DNA of 64,000 nucleotides from Sulfobacillus thermosulfidooxidans DSM 9293 (lineage in GTDB: Bacteria > Bacillota > Sulfobacillia > Sulfobacillales > Sulfobacillaceae): positions 191,517-255,516 of the forward strand of contig NZ_FWWY01000001.1 in assembly GCF_900176145.1 (NCBI RefSeq). Reading direction: 5' to 3'. Positions 49,939 to 59,138 of the stretch are shown in pieces. Every line of letters begins with the position of its first letter. The stretch's first letter is position 1. Made by a program: the position numbers and the translations under genes. The notes under the pieces are model-generated. The model saw only the letters and a program-made list of their open reading frames with translations. It searched no databases and was not told where the DNA came from.

Positions 49939-52900
49939 GGCGCACCTTCCTTGCAGCCTGTCGGGGTAGGCGATCAATGAGCCACGAGGCTTCCCCTTTG
50001 GTCAACCCCTCAATCAGCGCCTCGGGTGTCCCGTGTTGACGCAACCACGCTTTTTGCTTGGGGGTCGCGGGGGCCAATTTCCACAAGGCATCCGCCAAGG
50101 CTTGCTGCGCGGCACGGGGCGGCGTGCCGAGCAGGTCGGCCCATCGGGTAGCCCGCCCCACGGTCCACGCTTGCAACGCCTCGCGATGGCGATCCAACAC
50201 CCACGACGCGGCCCATTTGGGTAGGGATTGTGCTTCGGATGCGGGCCAACCGAACTCTTGCAAGCGTTGCTGTTGAAGCGGCGTGCTCGGGCCGTCGGGG
50301 TTAATCATGCCAAACTGGACACATCGTGCGACGATCTCCTGCTGACTATCCGGATCGTCCGCGATTTCGGCCAATGCGTCGGCCAAATCCCGCCAGTCCA
50401 CACTCGGAGCCGCATCCTCGACTAGATCCGTAAACAAATCGGGCACGTGTTCGCTGTGGAGCCGATCAAGGGGCACGAGCTGCATCAGCCATTGTTCATC
50501 GTCGGTGGACAACCGAGCTTCGCGGGCCAAAGCCGTACTCACCCGGGTCCCAGAGACCAGGTCCCGTCGCAACCCCAGCAAATCGCGCACGGAGATAATT
50601 TTATGACGCCGGGTGTTGTCCGCAACGTCGATCAGAATCATCTGATCTTTGCCGGGGGCGGGGCGCGTCCCGCGCCCGACCGTTTGGGTAAACAGGGCCA
50701 GCGATTTGGTGGGACGAGCTAGTATGATGGTTTCGACTGTGGGTTCATCGAAGCCCTCACTATTTCCCATCACAGTGACCGTGCCATGCCGTCGCGTGAT
50801 AATATTGCCAGACGTTGTTCTCACACACCACACTCGCTCGGATTTCCAATCGGTCTCAAATTGCAGCGTATACTTTGACTTTCGATTGCTGATCCGATGG
50901 ACATCTTCACGCTCAATGGACAGTGAATATTGCGGAGACCATCCAGGAGGTATCGAGCGAACAGGTTTTAAGGACGCTCGATACCCTCGACAGACAGCAA
51001 TTGCTTGGAGCAGTTCGAGGAGTGCTCGGTGAGTTTTCGTAATGACGTAAGTTTGAGGTCGTAGGCGTCCGTCGCCATGATTTCCATCCGCGAGCCACAG
51101 TCCCTCAATCAGCGCCGCGAATTGTTCTTGAGAGAGTCCCCAGAGCAATGGGGAACCTTTTTTGTTTAAATAAGGTTCCAACGGAAAGAGGCCACGACGT
51201 TTTTGTGAACCAAATCCTGTGCCTCGAGGAAAGCTCCAAGACCAGTGTGCAACGAGATTGTCACCCGATGCTCGTTCTTGATAACGGCGACGAAAATCGA
51301 CATCCAATTGCGCAATCACGCCTTCAATCCACGCGATTATCCAGGCATTATGAACGTTTTCAACGATTTTGTACTCGATCCCGCCACTTAATAATCGGTT
51401 GGCTGAACCATCACCTAGCCAATACCCAATAAATCGGCATTCTGCGAGCGTCAGCTCCGATGGCGCTTTGTATCGCAATCCATATCGGACGTTAAATCGC
51501 CGCGTCGCTTCTTTAATCGATTCTTTGAACCCATATCCTTCTCGTTTGCGTAAGGTGTACGCATTGGCTGAAATCATGCGTTGATATTGTTGTGGAGATA
51601 AGTCGGGTGGTTGTTCTGGTTGGATATCTAACGGATCAGCTATCCCGGAAATTGGTAATTGAAGGGCGCGTCCGACAAGATCGCGGGCCGGGGCTTTTTT
51701 AAACTGTCCTTCGCGACTAGTCCGATATAAAAGCCGATGTCCTTCGGTTACACGGATGCTCCGATGCGGGGTTTCCAAGACCACCATACGTTCCCACCAC
51801 GCACGCGGGCGACGCACAATATCCAAGGGGGGTTCAAAGGTAATTTGACCGTTTGCCCAATTTGCTACGCGATGGGCAGGGGTCATCGCATCGATGCCCA
51901 CAAATCCCTCGCTCGTTAAGATTTCGGTCTCTTCGTCCAAGCAGAGCACGGCTGCATTAGTGACAATCCGCGTTGTTCCAGATCGCAACCGCGTCAACAC
52001 ATCTCGGCGCGCTTCAAGCGGCATGGTGCCGTCCACCGCTTCCGCGGCCAAACCAACACTTCGGAACGTTTGAGCTAAATCATGGGCATGTTGAACCCCG
52101 GCGGCAAATACAATCGCTTTGGTGCCCGGGGCGTGGGTTTGGTACGCGGATACAATCAGCGCATTCCGCTCGGACGAATTCAACACGCTTTGCAATTGCC
52201 CTTCCACAAAGTCCCCGCCCCGAGTCGGGACCGCATCGAGATCGGCCGATCCCTGCACGCGCACCGCTTGAATATCGACCAACCAGCCGTCTTGAATGGC
52301 CTCCCGAATGCCATAGCTATACACAATTTTGTCAAACACGGTCTCTAAACTCGTGAGATCGGTACGAAACGGTGTGGCACTCACGCCGAGCAAGAGATCC
52401 GGCTGCAGATAATCGAGAATTTTTCTGTAGGACGGCGCGGGGGCGTGATGGCAGTTGTGAACGACAATGCCAGCCTGTCCCACTGAGTACGTATGAGGGA
52501 AAGCCACATCTAAGTTAAATACGTCGACCGGGGTTGCCATACGCATGGGCATCGCTTCTACCACGTTGACCCAACCCCTTCGACTCAAAACCGAATCGCC
52601 AGGTTGTAAAAATTCGGCTTCAATCCATCCTTCGCGGGTATAAAATGGGTGATTGCACGTACAACGAAGAATTTCGGAGGTGTTCAGTGTGATTTGCATT
52701 AACCCCGTGGTTGACCGGTGATGCGTCATGATGACAGGCACGGATACCCAACGGTGGGTATCGGGATCAAATGTGCGTAAAATCTCGCCCGGCCGCCACC
52801 TTTCAATCGGCCGTCCATCGACCAATGTCCCCGCCGGAAAACATTCATCCACCACCACGGTGGCAAACCGATCCCGGGGCCACCGATGTAACCGCCGAGC

Positions 52901-53197
52901 ATGGAGCGATTGCACGCTCGCCACCACGACCGGGGCTTCCCATTGATCTTCGGGTCCCTTGACGATGCCCACCGACGCCTCCGGCCACACGTGCTGGATT
53001 TTGTCGGCAGCCTGACGAACGAGTTCGTCGCGATGCGCCAGGACCAACGCCGTTCCGCCCTGACGACGTAGTAATTCGGACAGCACGATGGTCTTCCCTG
53101 TACCGGTAGCCATGCTCACCACCGGCCTCTTTACCCCTTGACGATGGGCTTGCGTGATAGCATTCAAGGCGGCTTCCTGATAGGGACGCAGTTCCAT
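49931..53197 (-). CDS. SF2 DEAH-type helicase interrupted by two inteins
   Basis: 1088 aa precursor, 564 aa after splicing. ATG 53197 is chosen because GGAGGAGGGG lies just upstream and MELRPYQEAALNAI is the usual start. Motifs: Q/I region with MATGTGKT (residues 29-36), motif Ia LAHRDEL, II VVVDE-[intein]-CHH, III LLGVSATPFR, IV-V IVTNAAVL-[intein]-SEGFD, VI QTVGRGTRPAPGK. It resembles plasmid/phage DEAD-box translocases of the UvsW/RecG-like type I-restriction helicase group. The C-terminal 200 residues are helical. Works with SSB and primase in replication or recombination. Confidence 0.92.
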   Translation of the reverse strand: MELRPYQEAALNAITQAHRQGVKRPVVSMATGTGKTIVLSELLRRQGGTALVLAHRDELVRQAADKIQHVWPEASVGIVKGPEDQWEAPVVVASVQSLHARRLHRWPRDRFATVVVDECFPAGTLVDGRPIERWRPGEILRTFDPDTHRWVSVPVIMTHHRSTTGLMQITLNTSEILRCTCNHPFYTREGWIEAEFLQPGDSVLSRRGWVNVVEAMPMRMATPVDVFNLDVAFPHTYSVGQAGIVVHNCHHAPAPSYRKILDYLQPDLLLGVSATPFRTDLTSLETVFDKIVYSYGIREAIQDGWLVDIQAVRVQGSADLDAVPTRGGDFVEGQLQSVLNSSERNALIVSAYQTHAPGTKAIVFAAGVQHAHDLAQTFRSVGLAAEAVDGTMPLEARRDVLTRLRSGTTRIVTNAAVLCLDEETEILTSEGFVGIDAMTPAHRVANWANGQITFEPPLDIVRRPRAWWERMVVLETPHRSIRVTEGHRLLYRTSREGQFKKAPARDLVGRALQLPISGIADPLDIQPEQPPDLSPQQYQRMISANAYTLRKREGYGFKESIKEATRRFNVRYGLRYKAPSELTLAECRFIGYWLGDGSANRLLSGGIEYKIVENVHNAWIIAWIEGVIAQLDVDFRRRYQERASGDNLVAHWSWSFPRGTGFGSQKRRGLFPLEPYLNKKGSPLLWGLSQEQFAALIEGLWLADGNHGDGRLRPQTYVITKTHRALLELLQAIAVCRGYRASLKPVRSIPPGWSPQYSLSIEREDVHRISNRKSKYTLQFETDWKSERVWCVRTTSGNIITRRHGTVTVMGNSEGFDEPTVETIILARPTKSLALFTQTVGRGTRPAPGKDQMILIDVADNTRRHKIISVRDLLGLRRDLVSGTRVSTALAREARLSTDDEQWLMQLVPLDRLHSEHVPDLFTDLVEDAAPSVDWRDLADALAEIADDPDSQQEIVARCVQFGMINPDGPSTPLQQQRLQEFGWPASEAQSLPKWAASWVLDRHREALQAWTVGRATRWADLLGTPPRAAQQALADALWKLAPATPKQKAWLRQHGTPEALIEGLTKGEASWLIDRLPRQAARKVRHG
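50762..51943 (-). other. Intein 2 in the helicase, with LAGLIDADG homing endonuclease
   Basis: 394 residues (precursor residues 419-812). Begins CLDEETEILTSEGF (block A), has VTEGHRLLYRT (block B), two LAGLIDADG helices FIGYWLGDGS and ALIEGLWLADGN, and ends RHGTVTVMGN before Ser. C1, terminal Asn and Ser+1 needed for splicing are present; the penultimate residue is Gly instead of His. Insert point is helicase motif V. Confidence 0.9.
52454..52843 (-). other. Mini-intein 1 in the helicase DEAH box
   Basis: 130 residues (precursor residues 119-248), no endonuclease. CFPAGTLVDGRPIERW is block A, CTCNHPFYTREGW block B, DVFNLDVAFPHTYSVG block F, and it ends VVHN before Cys. It splits motif II between DE and CHH, so the helicase cannot hydrolyse ATP until spliced. 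Confidence 0.92.
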
Positions 53198-53198
53198 A

Positions 53199-53552
53199 TC
53201 AGATCCCCTCCTCCGAATGCGTGACCGCCCACTGCAAAATGGACCACAACGCGGTACTCCACGATGCTGATCCACGAGCTTGGTTCACCCATGCATTAAG
53301 CGAAGGGGGTAAATATACCCACATCATGCGATCCCGGATCAGGGATTCGCGGGGCGGCGCGGGTGGCAATTGAGGAACTGACGACGCGATAGTCCACCGG
53401 ATCACCGCTTGGCGCATCCATTCACTGAGCGTTTGTTCGGACTGTCGGGCATGCATTTCGATCATCTCGTAAAGCTGTTGAGAGACATACACAGGATGAC
53501 GTACAGTGTTCCCAGGGGCAGACCCCTCTTCCCGCACAGTAAGCGTGACCAT
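53199..53552 (-). CDS. Small ribbon-helix-helix-like protein
   Basis: 117 aa from ATG 53552 (AAGGAGG upstream). HPVYVSQQLYEMIEMHARQS, then EQTLSEWMRQAVIRW is an Arc/MetJ-like strand-helix-helix pattern, followed by a Pro-rich linker and a second similar unit (MMWVYLPPSLNAWVNQARG). Possibly an operon regulator or partition-type DNA binder. Its TGA is one base before the helicase start region. Confidence 0.55.
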   Translation of the reverse strand: MVTLTVREEGSAPGNTVRHPVYVSQQLYEMIEMHARQSEQTLSEWMRQAVIRWTIASSVPQLPPAPPRESLIRDRMMWVYLPPSLNAWVNQARGSASWSTALWSILQWAVTHSEEGI

Positions 53553-53589
53553 ATTAGCCAACCTCCTTATATCCAAGAACGGTATTGAG

Positions 53590-53620
53590 ACGTTGGGAAG
53601 GGCCTAGCCCTTCCCAACGT
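53590..53620. terminator. 14-bp perfect hairpin with T-run on the plus side
   Basis: ACGTTGGGAAGGGC (53590-53603), loop CTA, exact complement to 53620, then TTTTATTTTT on the plus strand. It lies between minus-strand genes 53623 and 53552; on that strand it has A-run upstream instead, so it may only attenuate. It could act as an RNA processing or stability hairpin. Confidence 0.6.
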
Positions 53621-53622
53621 TT

Positions 53623-54402
53623 TTATTTTTCGTGGGCAAAAGCCCACGCGGACGGATCTGCTTGGGTCGCACGCCATACACCGCGTACCCGAACGCTCCC
53701 CATCGTCGCGGGGAACAAGATTTCTTCGGTGATCTCCGTGCGGATTGGAATCTCTGGAGCCGATTGAACATGGAAGGAAGAGGAATCTGGGTGCCGGTTG
53801 GACACCTGTTCGTAGAGCTGCGAGATCAGTGCGGGAGCTTCCGCGCGGCTTCGGCCCCGGACTTTCAGGTGGGCTTCAAGGGCCAGCAACCGTAACGTGT
53901 GCTGCAGAGCCGGTTTGCCGGTTGCGTGTTCCAGTGCCGCATTCAAAGCCTGATCAATGGCTTCCATGGCCTCCTGTTGAGCGGCCGACTCCAGCCAATT
54001 TTTGTGCTCTCGGAGCAAGCGCTCTCGGCCACGCCCGCTGAGTGTTTCCCATTGTGCGTGCAGCCACAAAAACTCCGCGATCTGGCGGAGGCTGGGGGCC
54101 TGCCCGCGGGTTCGGGACGGGGCTACGGGTTCCTCGGTGAGCCACCACACGTCGGAACCTGCGGACTGAAATTGCGACAAATACTCACGTAGCCAGCGGA
54201 TTTCATCCCGAGCAGCACGTATTGCAATCCGGTAGTTCGCGAGGATCTGCCGTAACGTGCGCTGGAGTTGTTGTCGAATCACGCGCCGCTGTTGGGTTCG
54301 ATCTGCGGCTTTTTGGAGTTTGACTTTGGGGGTTTTGGTTGTCTTTTTTGGTTCGGTCGGCTGGTCCGACGCAGGAGAAACGGATAAAATTGAACCGTTC
54401 AT
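53623..54402 (-). CDS. Helical hypothetical protein
   Basis: 259 aa from ATG 54402 (AGGAGGC upstream). Lys/Pro-rich N-terminus, then long charged helices with coiled-coil character (AADRTQQRRVIRQQLQRTLR; QEAMEAIDQALNAALEHATG) and a beta-type C-terminal end (MGSVRVRGVWRATQ). Sits between the Cys4 protein and the helicase, so it is likely part of the replication-recombination module. No family recognised. Confidence 0.65.
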   Translation of the reverse strand: MNGSILSVSPASDQPTEPKKTTKTPKVKLQKAADRTQQRRVIRQQLQRTLRQILANYRIAIRAARDEIRWLREYLSQFQSAGSDVWWLTEEPVAPSRTRGQAPSLRQIAEFLWLHAQWETLSGRGRERLLREHKNWLESAAQQEAMEAIDQALNAALEHATGKPALQHTLRLLALEAHLKVRGRSRAEAPALISQLYEQVSNRHPDSSSFHVQSAPEIPIRTEITEEILFPATMGSVRVRGVWRATQADPSAWAFAHEK

Positions 54403-54506
54403 GATTTTTGCCTCCTGAATTAGGGTAAGGGGTAAAAAGTCGTGGACACGTGATGTTGATGTTGACTAGGCCGAGGTGGGTGGCAGCCCGCCTCGGTTGA
54501 TTGTTT

Positions 54507-55208
54507 TTACACTGAACGATCCGCATAGGCGAGGGCGGAGACATACTCTTGGTACATGCGGGCTAAAGGACCATCCTGCAACCGTTGCGCGAGATCGGTC
54601 TGCGCTGCATCATCAAGCACGCCTAGCTCGTCGATGCGGAGTACACCCCACTCCTGCCCCCCGCGTTTTTGCGGCGTGATCGTGAGGGACACGTGAATTT
54701 GTCCCAACTTGAGTCTCCGGGCTGCAGCGCGGGTCACAAAGCGGCTGACCACGCGCAAACTGGTAGGGGGCGCGACCACGACAATCGGTAAATATTCGCC
54801 GTCGCGGAGGAACAATAAGAGCCGCTTCTCCCGACACGCTTTGCCTTTGCCCCCGTTCGGCGCGGACCGCCAGCGGTTCAACGGACACGTTGCGCATTCT
54901 CTCATTTCGGTGGGACCAGTTTCACCTGCCACCGGATCTAGCCGATACAACCCGTGCTGTGAATCCACCAATTCGCACACCGTAAGCTGATCGTCTGGGT
55001 TTTTGTCATCGGGAATCGCGTACCAACGACTGGGCCGGACGGCCAAGATCACCCCTGTCATCGTAGAGATTGCTTCGCCTTCGGATTCGAACGCCCGGGC
55101 TTTGATCCGGTAGCGTTCAGGTTGCAGGTCAGCCTCCGGGAAATCGGGTGCGGTCGGGAGCGCGGGAATGGGAACGTTATTTTCAGAAATTTGGGGCACG
55201 GTGGCCAT
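54507..55208 (-). CDS. Phage-type Cys4 ssDNA-associated protein
   Basis: 233 aa. A conserved Cys block CATCPLNRWRSAPNGGKGKA, then CREKRLLLFLRDG, with VVAPPTSLRVVSRFVTRA after it. Proteins with this CxxCPxN...GKGKxC arrangement occur in phage and plasmid recombination cassettes next to Cas4-like nucleases. DNA binding or annealing is plausible but the biochemistry is not established. Confidence 0.6.
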   Translation of the reverse strand: MATVPQISENNVPIPALPTAPDFPEADLQPERYRIKARAFESEGEAISTMTGVILAVRPSRWYAIPDDKNPDDQLTVCELVDSQHGLYRLDPVAGETGPTEMRECATCPLNRWRSAPNGGKGKACREKRLLLFLRDGEYLPIVVVAPPTSLRVVSRFVTRAAARRLKLGQIHVSLTITPQKRGGQEWGVLRIDELGVLDDAAQTDLAQRLQDGPLARMYQEYVSALAYADRSV

Positions 55209-55324
55209 TGTTTCATCATCCTTTCTGTTGGTTGATCGGTGTCATGGTCCGGGGGTGTGTCCCCCGGCCTCCTCGCGGAGGTGGGCGCATCGTTCTTCGA
55301 CGGTGCCCCCATCCCCGCGAGCCA

Positions 55325-56128
55325 TTACGCGAGCGTTGGGAACCCAAACCGGTCGGCACACACGGCAACGAACGGGCACCCGGAGCATCCGTAAGCGCTG
55401 TAGGGATTGGGCACAATGCGGTCCGGATCGTCTGCTTGTTCTTGCGCCCACGCCAATTGCTGGCGGACGCGGTCGATGCTCTGCTCTGTCACCGGGACCG
55501 GGATCGTGAGGGTTTGCGGGGTTTTCGTTCGAATCAGGTAGTCCAGCGCAAACGGCGCCGTTTCCCCGGTTTTTTGCGCCCACGCCAGGACGTACAGGGG
55601 CGCTTGCAGGGATTTGCGGATCACGTCGGTCCCATTCGGTGTACGTTTGGTGGTTTTAAGGTCGCGAATTTGACCTTGTTCGTCGATCACGTCGATCACA
55701 CAAGTCACCGGGATGCCGTCGATGTCCGCTTCCAGTCGCTGTTCCGTGGCTTGCGGCGTTCCGATTGCCGGGCGAATCGCGCTGTCCCAGAGGTCGGTCA
55801 GAGGCAGCCAGCTCTCGGGGTCCACGCCGACGGCCTCGTCCGCCGCGGCCAGTGCCGCTTCCTCGCGGTCGGCACCTTGCAATCGCGATTCCACAAAGCG
55901 GTGGACCGCTTTACCGATGGCCGCATCGGGACGGGATGGCCATTCAAAGTCATCCGGGAGATCAAAAACGCCGGTACTCCATGCGCCACGGGCGGGACAC
56001 ATGAGCCAGTCGACCAAGCGGGTTGGCGACCAGTTGCCGCAGGGCAACGGCCCGGTGGCGTACGATGCGGTATCGGTTGCCAAAATGTCTTCGAGGGTAA
56101 AGCGGTCGGACGCTTTGGAGGGAGTCAT
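55325..56128 (-). CDS. RecB/Cas4-like PD-(D/E)XK nuclease
   Basis: 267 aa. GKAVHRFVESRLQ (motif with His), VTCVIDVIDEQGQIRDLKTT (Asp...DLK core: D, then D-x-K), QAPLYVLAWAQ (QxxxY), and Cys at WLMCPARG with CSGCPFVAVC at the C-terminus, so a 4Fe-4S cluster as in Cas4/AddB is likely. Expected to resect or process DNA ends during recombination or replication. Not a CRISPR gene: no array or other cas gene is seen. Confidence 0.85.
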   Translation of the reverse strand: MTPSKASDRFTLEDILATDTASYATGPLPCGNWSPTRLVDWLMCPARGAWSTGVFDLPDDFEWPSRPDAAIGKAVHRFVESRLQGADREEAALAAADEAVGVDPESWLPLTDLWDSAIRPAIGTPQATEQRLEADIDGIPVTCVIDVIDEQGQIRDLKTTKRTPNGTDVIRKSLQAPLYVLAWAQKTGETAPFALDYLIRTKTPQTLTIPVPVTEQSIDRVRQQLAWAQEQADDPDRIVPNPYSAYGCSGCPFVAVCADRFGFPTLA

Positions 56129-56133
56129 TCAAA

Positions 56134-56343
56134 TTACCGTCCTTTCTCTGAATTATCGGGTGGAAGAATGCGCTCGATAGGCACTTGCAAAATTGATGCC
56201 AGTCTTCTGTAGATCTGCACATTTCCCTGCCGTTCGCCGCGCTCAATCCGAGCAAGATAGGACTGCGAAACGCCCACACTGTCCGCTAATTCTTTTTGCG
56301 TCAGATGATGCGCTTGTCGAAGTTGCCGAAGTACCATCGTCAC
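56134..56343 (-). CDS. XRE-family HTH regulator
   Basis: 69 aa, a single helix-turn-helix domain: LRQLRQAHHLTQKELADSVG, then VSQSYLARIERGERQGN. Followed after five bases by the nuclease gene, so it is probably the first gene and autoregulator of the minus-strand operon 56343-48762. The GTG at 56343 or the ATG at 56337 may be used. Confidence 0.85.
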   Translation of the reverse strand: MTMVLRQLRQAHHLTQKELADSVGVSQSYLARIERGERQGNVQIYRRLASILQVPIERILPPDNSEKGR

Positions 56344-56498
56344 CCTGTCCTTTCCGCCACTCTTTTTCTATTATTATATTCCTCACAGGCCATTTGTCAA
56401 TGCGGACAGTGCCTTTACGAAAGGTTTTTTGCCTTGATATGTCTCCGTGTCATAAACTGGTCGTACACTACAAGGTAAAGAGCAATTGACATGTTGGG

Positions 56499-57107
56499 GT
56501 GACGCCATTGTTAGGAGACCGACTCCGAGCTGTTCGGAAAGATCGGGGATACACGCAAGCACAAGTCGCGGATGCAGCGGGGGTTTCCCAATTCACGCTG
56601 AGCCATTATGAAAACGGCACCAGACAACCTCCTTGTGACGTTTTGGTCAGCATTTCTGACTTTTTGGATGTGTCCGTTGATTTTCTGCTTGGTCGATCTG
56701 ATGAGCGTCATTACTCTCATCTCCCGGGCCGTCAAGTGCCTCTCGACGTGGGAAAGCGATTGACTATCGTGCGCGAGGCCCGGCATTTATCCATCGAACA
56801 ATGCGCGACGCTTGTAAAAGTGTCATCGGATCGTTGGAGACAATGGGAAGCGGAAGAACGCCCCCCCACATGGCCGCAAATTCTCCAAATCGCTGATACG
56901 TTTCAAATTAGTCTGGACTGGTTGCTCAATCGTCCCCAGATGCTGTTCCCCACGAGCGAACCGGCTACAATTTCCGAAGCCGAGTGGAAACGGACACAAG
57001 TCACGATTGCCGTCATGGAAGCTTTATGGCGTCAACGTATATCCAGCAAGGAATGGGAGGCCACGGAACGCCGCGTCACCGCGTCGGCCACTGATCGTCT
57101 GGAATAG
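56499..57107 (+). CDS. Regulator with two XRE-type HTH domains
   Basis: 202 aa. First domain: LRAVRKDRGYTQAQVADAAG, VSQFTLSHYENGTRQPP, FLLGRSDE. Second: LTIVREARHLSIEQCATLVK, VSSDRWRQWEAEERPPT, DWLLNRPQ. A tail of about 50 residues follows. Divergent from the regulator at 56343 with 155 bases between, the natural place for shared operators. It likely acts with the S24 repressor as a switch for the replication operon. Confidence 0.8.
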   Translation: MTPLLGDRLRAVRKDRGYTQAQVADAAGVSQFTLSHYENGTRQPPCDVLVSISDFLDVSVDFLLGRSDERHYSHLPGRQVPLDVGKRLTIVREARHLSIEQCATLVKVSSDRWRQWEAEERPPTWPQILQIADTFQISLDWLLNRPQMLFPTSEPATISEAEWKRTQVTIAVMEALWRQRISSKEWEATERRVTASATDRLE

Positions 57108-57270
57108 GTGGTCCCGCACATCCGGACGCAATCCAGCGGTCGTATTGGCCGGCGTGAATACCGTCAAAGCGGCGCACGAGATCTTCGAGCTGTTCCGGTG
57201 TCCAGGTGGCAAAGGGATTGTCGTGCTCCGCGAGAGCCACCACCCGCAGATACTCGGGCATTTTGTGCAT
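57076..57270 (-). CDS. Small hypothetical protein
   Basis: 64 aa from ATG 57270 (AGGAGGT upstream). HKMPEYLRVVALAEHDNPFA and TWTPEQLEDLVRRFDGIHAG. Its 3' end overlaps the convergent regulator by 32 bases. No family recognised. Confidence 0.6.
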   Translation of the reverse strand: MHKMPEYLRVVALAEHDNPFATWTPEQLEDLVRRFDGIHAGQYDRWIASGCAGPPIPDDQWPTR

Positions 57271-57417
57271 CGGATATACCTCCTGACAACCTCCAAAGCG
57301 CTGGAGAGCTTTGGATGAATTACAAAATTGCAACCAGCTCTACAACAACATAACAACGCACATCAATTAACAATATGCTATCTGGTATTATTTTATTACC
57401 ATATGGGATATCTGTCA

Positions 57418-57448
57418 AGGCATTTATGCCATCCCAATAAGATATAAT
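57418..57448 (+). promoter_or_regulatory. Promoter/operator region of the S24 repressor
   Basis: TATAAT at 57443-57448, 30 bases before the start codon. The palindrome GGCATTTATGCC (57418-57429) lies at the -35 position and is a likely self-operator. The surrounding 57290-57440 is AT-rich. The matching -35 is poor, so activation or repression control is expected. Confidence 0.5.
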
Positions 57449-57478
57449 AGAGATATGACAAATACGGGAGGATGCTAT

Positions 57479-59089
57479 GTGAAAGAGCAGTCGTTTGGAG
57501 TCAAACTTCAAGCCATCCGCAAGCGTTTGGGATTGAGCCAGACGGATTTAGCCAAGATGATCGGCACGACGCAAAACAACATCAGTCGTTATGAGCAAGG
57601 ATTGCGACGCCCGAGTTTTGACACCTTAAAAAGGATCTCGGATGCTCTGAATGTGTCCATGGACGAACTTTCGGACGGTGCCATTATCGAATTCAATCGA
57701 AACCCGATCGGAGTAACATCCCCATCATGGGCATCCTTCGTGTTTTCGTTGCAAAACGCTTATCAATGGACGACAGAGCAGTTGGCCCAACAGCTACAAA
57801 TTCCTTTGGATGAACTCTTGCCTCCCCGCTCCACCGGACGCCCATCGGTGCAGGCCGTGCAAGCAATCGCTTCGTTTTTGGGCGTTTCTCAATTATCAAT
57901 AGCCATTCTCGCGGGATACATGGATCGGGATACCACTCTCGATGCCATCATAGATCTCATGCAGTGGCCGTGGCGGAAACTCGCTCCCTATCATTCTGAC
58001 TGGTACAACCGTCATGGAGGAGCTTTTTTGCGGGCGTGCCGCACCGCGCAAGATCAGTCGATAGATACGGTAGTCCATCGGTGGAATACTTACTGGGATC
58101 GGTCTCTCACAATTGATGATTGGAACCTATTGGAAAGTCAGGGTGTCTTGCGCACTCCGTGGGACTCTCACCATCCCACGGCTCGATTAGATGAACTGCC
58201 CGGAATTTGGCTCTGGGCCTTGGTCATGGCGTGTGAAACGATTCCTGGCTCCTTGTACTCGGATGTGGTGGGACTAACCGCTCTGTTAGGCCGTATATCC
58301 ACGAAAGGCCCCCTCCGTCAAGTGTGGTTTACTGGGAATCGTGATTATGAGATGTTGATAGCGGCGTTTGATATAACCCTCGACAAAGCGCATGACACGC
58401 TAGACGTGGTATCTTTTCGTGAGCGAGTTCGGACAGCACTGGAGTCAACTCCAGCTTCAGTTGCCCCTTCCACTACCCCACCTTTGCCCGTTCGGTCGAT
58501 TCCTCTTCTCGGTCGCGTCGTCGCCGGCATTCCGGTCGAAGCGCAGGCCGATCAGCAAGGCGAACTCCGGATTCCCCAGGAAGATCCCGGCGATTTCGCC
58601 GTCATCGTGCACGGGGATAGCATGGTGCACGCGGGCATTACCGAAGGCGATGTCGTCATTGCGGAACAGGTGCAGCCCGGTCAGGACGTGCCCTCTCAGT
58701 CCCTGGTGATTGCCCTCGTGAACGGGGAGCAAACGCTCAAATGGCTTATGCGCGATACGGATGGGACGTGGTGGCTGCGCGCGGCCAATCCGCAATATCC
58801 CGATATCCCGCTAGATCCCCAACGCGATCGCGTGGTGGGACTAGTGCGCGGGATTCAACGGCGTCCCCCGGCCCCATCATCGGCCTCATCCCGTCCGGTC
58901 GCATCGTCCGATTCCTGGGATGATCTGACCCCGGATCAACGGGACCTGCTCGCCGCCCAACAACAGATGATTGCCGAGCAACAGCAGCTTCTTCAAGCTA
59001 TGCTCGTCCGTTTTCGTCGGATGAACCAGGCGGCGCGATCGCGCGCATCGCGGCCCGATGACAACGATCCCCAGGATCCCCCGTTTTAA
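57479..59089 (+). CDS. XRE-HTH and S24-peptidase repressor with long middle region
   Basis: 536 aa from GTG 57479 (GGGAGG at 57466-57471). HTH: LQAIRKRLGLSQTDLAKMIG, TTQNNISRYEQGLRRPS. A 250-residue middle, including a second weak HTH-like part (AYQWTTEQLAQQLQIPLDEL). C-terminal LexA/CI-type peptidase: cleavage Ala-Gly in GRVVAGIPVEA, Ser in IVHGDSMVHAGITEGDVVI, Lys in GEQTLKWLM. Then a Gln-rich coiled coil (LLAAQQQMIAEQQQLLQAML). CI repressors are about 230 aa, so this one is more than twice that. Likely self-cleaves on RecA-ssDNA and couples DNA damage to element activity. Confidence 0.88.
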   Translation: MKEQSFGVKLQAIRKRLGLSQTDLAKMIGTTQNNISRYEQGLRRPSFDTLKRISDALNVSMDELSDGAIIEFNRNPIGVTSPSWASFVFSLQNAYQWTTEQLAQQLQIPLDELLPPRSTGRPSVQAVQAIASFLGVSQLSIAILAGYMDRDTTLDAIIDLMQWPWRKLAPYHSDWYNRHGGAFLRACRTAQDQSIDTVVHRWNTYWDRSLTIDDWNLLESQGVLRTPWDSHHPTARLDELPGIWLWALVMACETIPGSLYSDVVGLTALLGRISTKGPLRQVWFTGNRDYEMLIAAFDITLDKAHDTLDVVSFRERVRTALESTPASVAPSTTPPLPVRSIPLLGRVVAGIPVEAQADQQGELRIPQEDPGDFAVIVHGDSMVHAGITEGDVVIAEQVQPGQDVPSQSLVIALVNGEQTLKWLMRDTDGTWWLRAANPQYPDIPLDPQRDRVVGLVRGIQRRPPAPSSASSRPVASSDSWDDLTPDQRDLLAAQQQMIAEQQQLLQAMLVRFRRMNQAARSRASRPDDNDPQDPPF

Positions 59090-59138
59090 CGGGAGACACC
59101 GTTTTGCCCATCTTGATAAGGAAAAGGAGATGACCTCC

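Noticed and set aside
55325-56128. Cas4 as part of a CRISPR system
   Set aside because: No repeat array and no other cas gene are present; RecB-like nucleases of this kind are common in phage and plasmid recombination modules.
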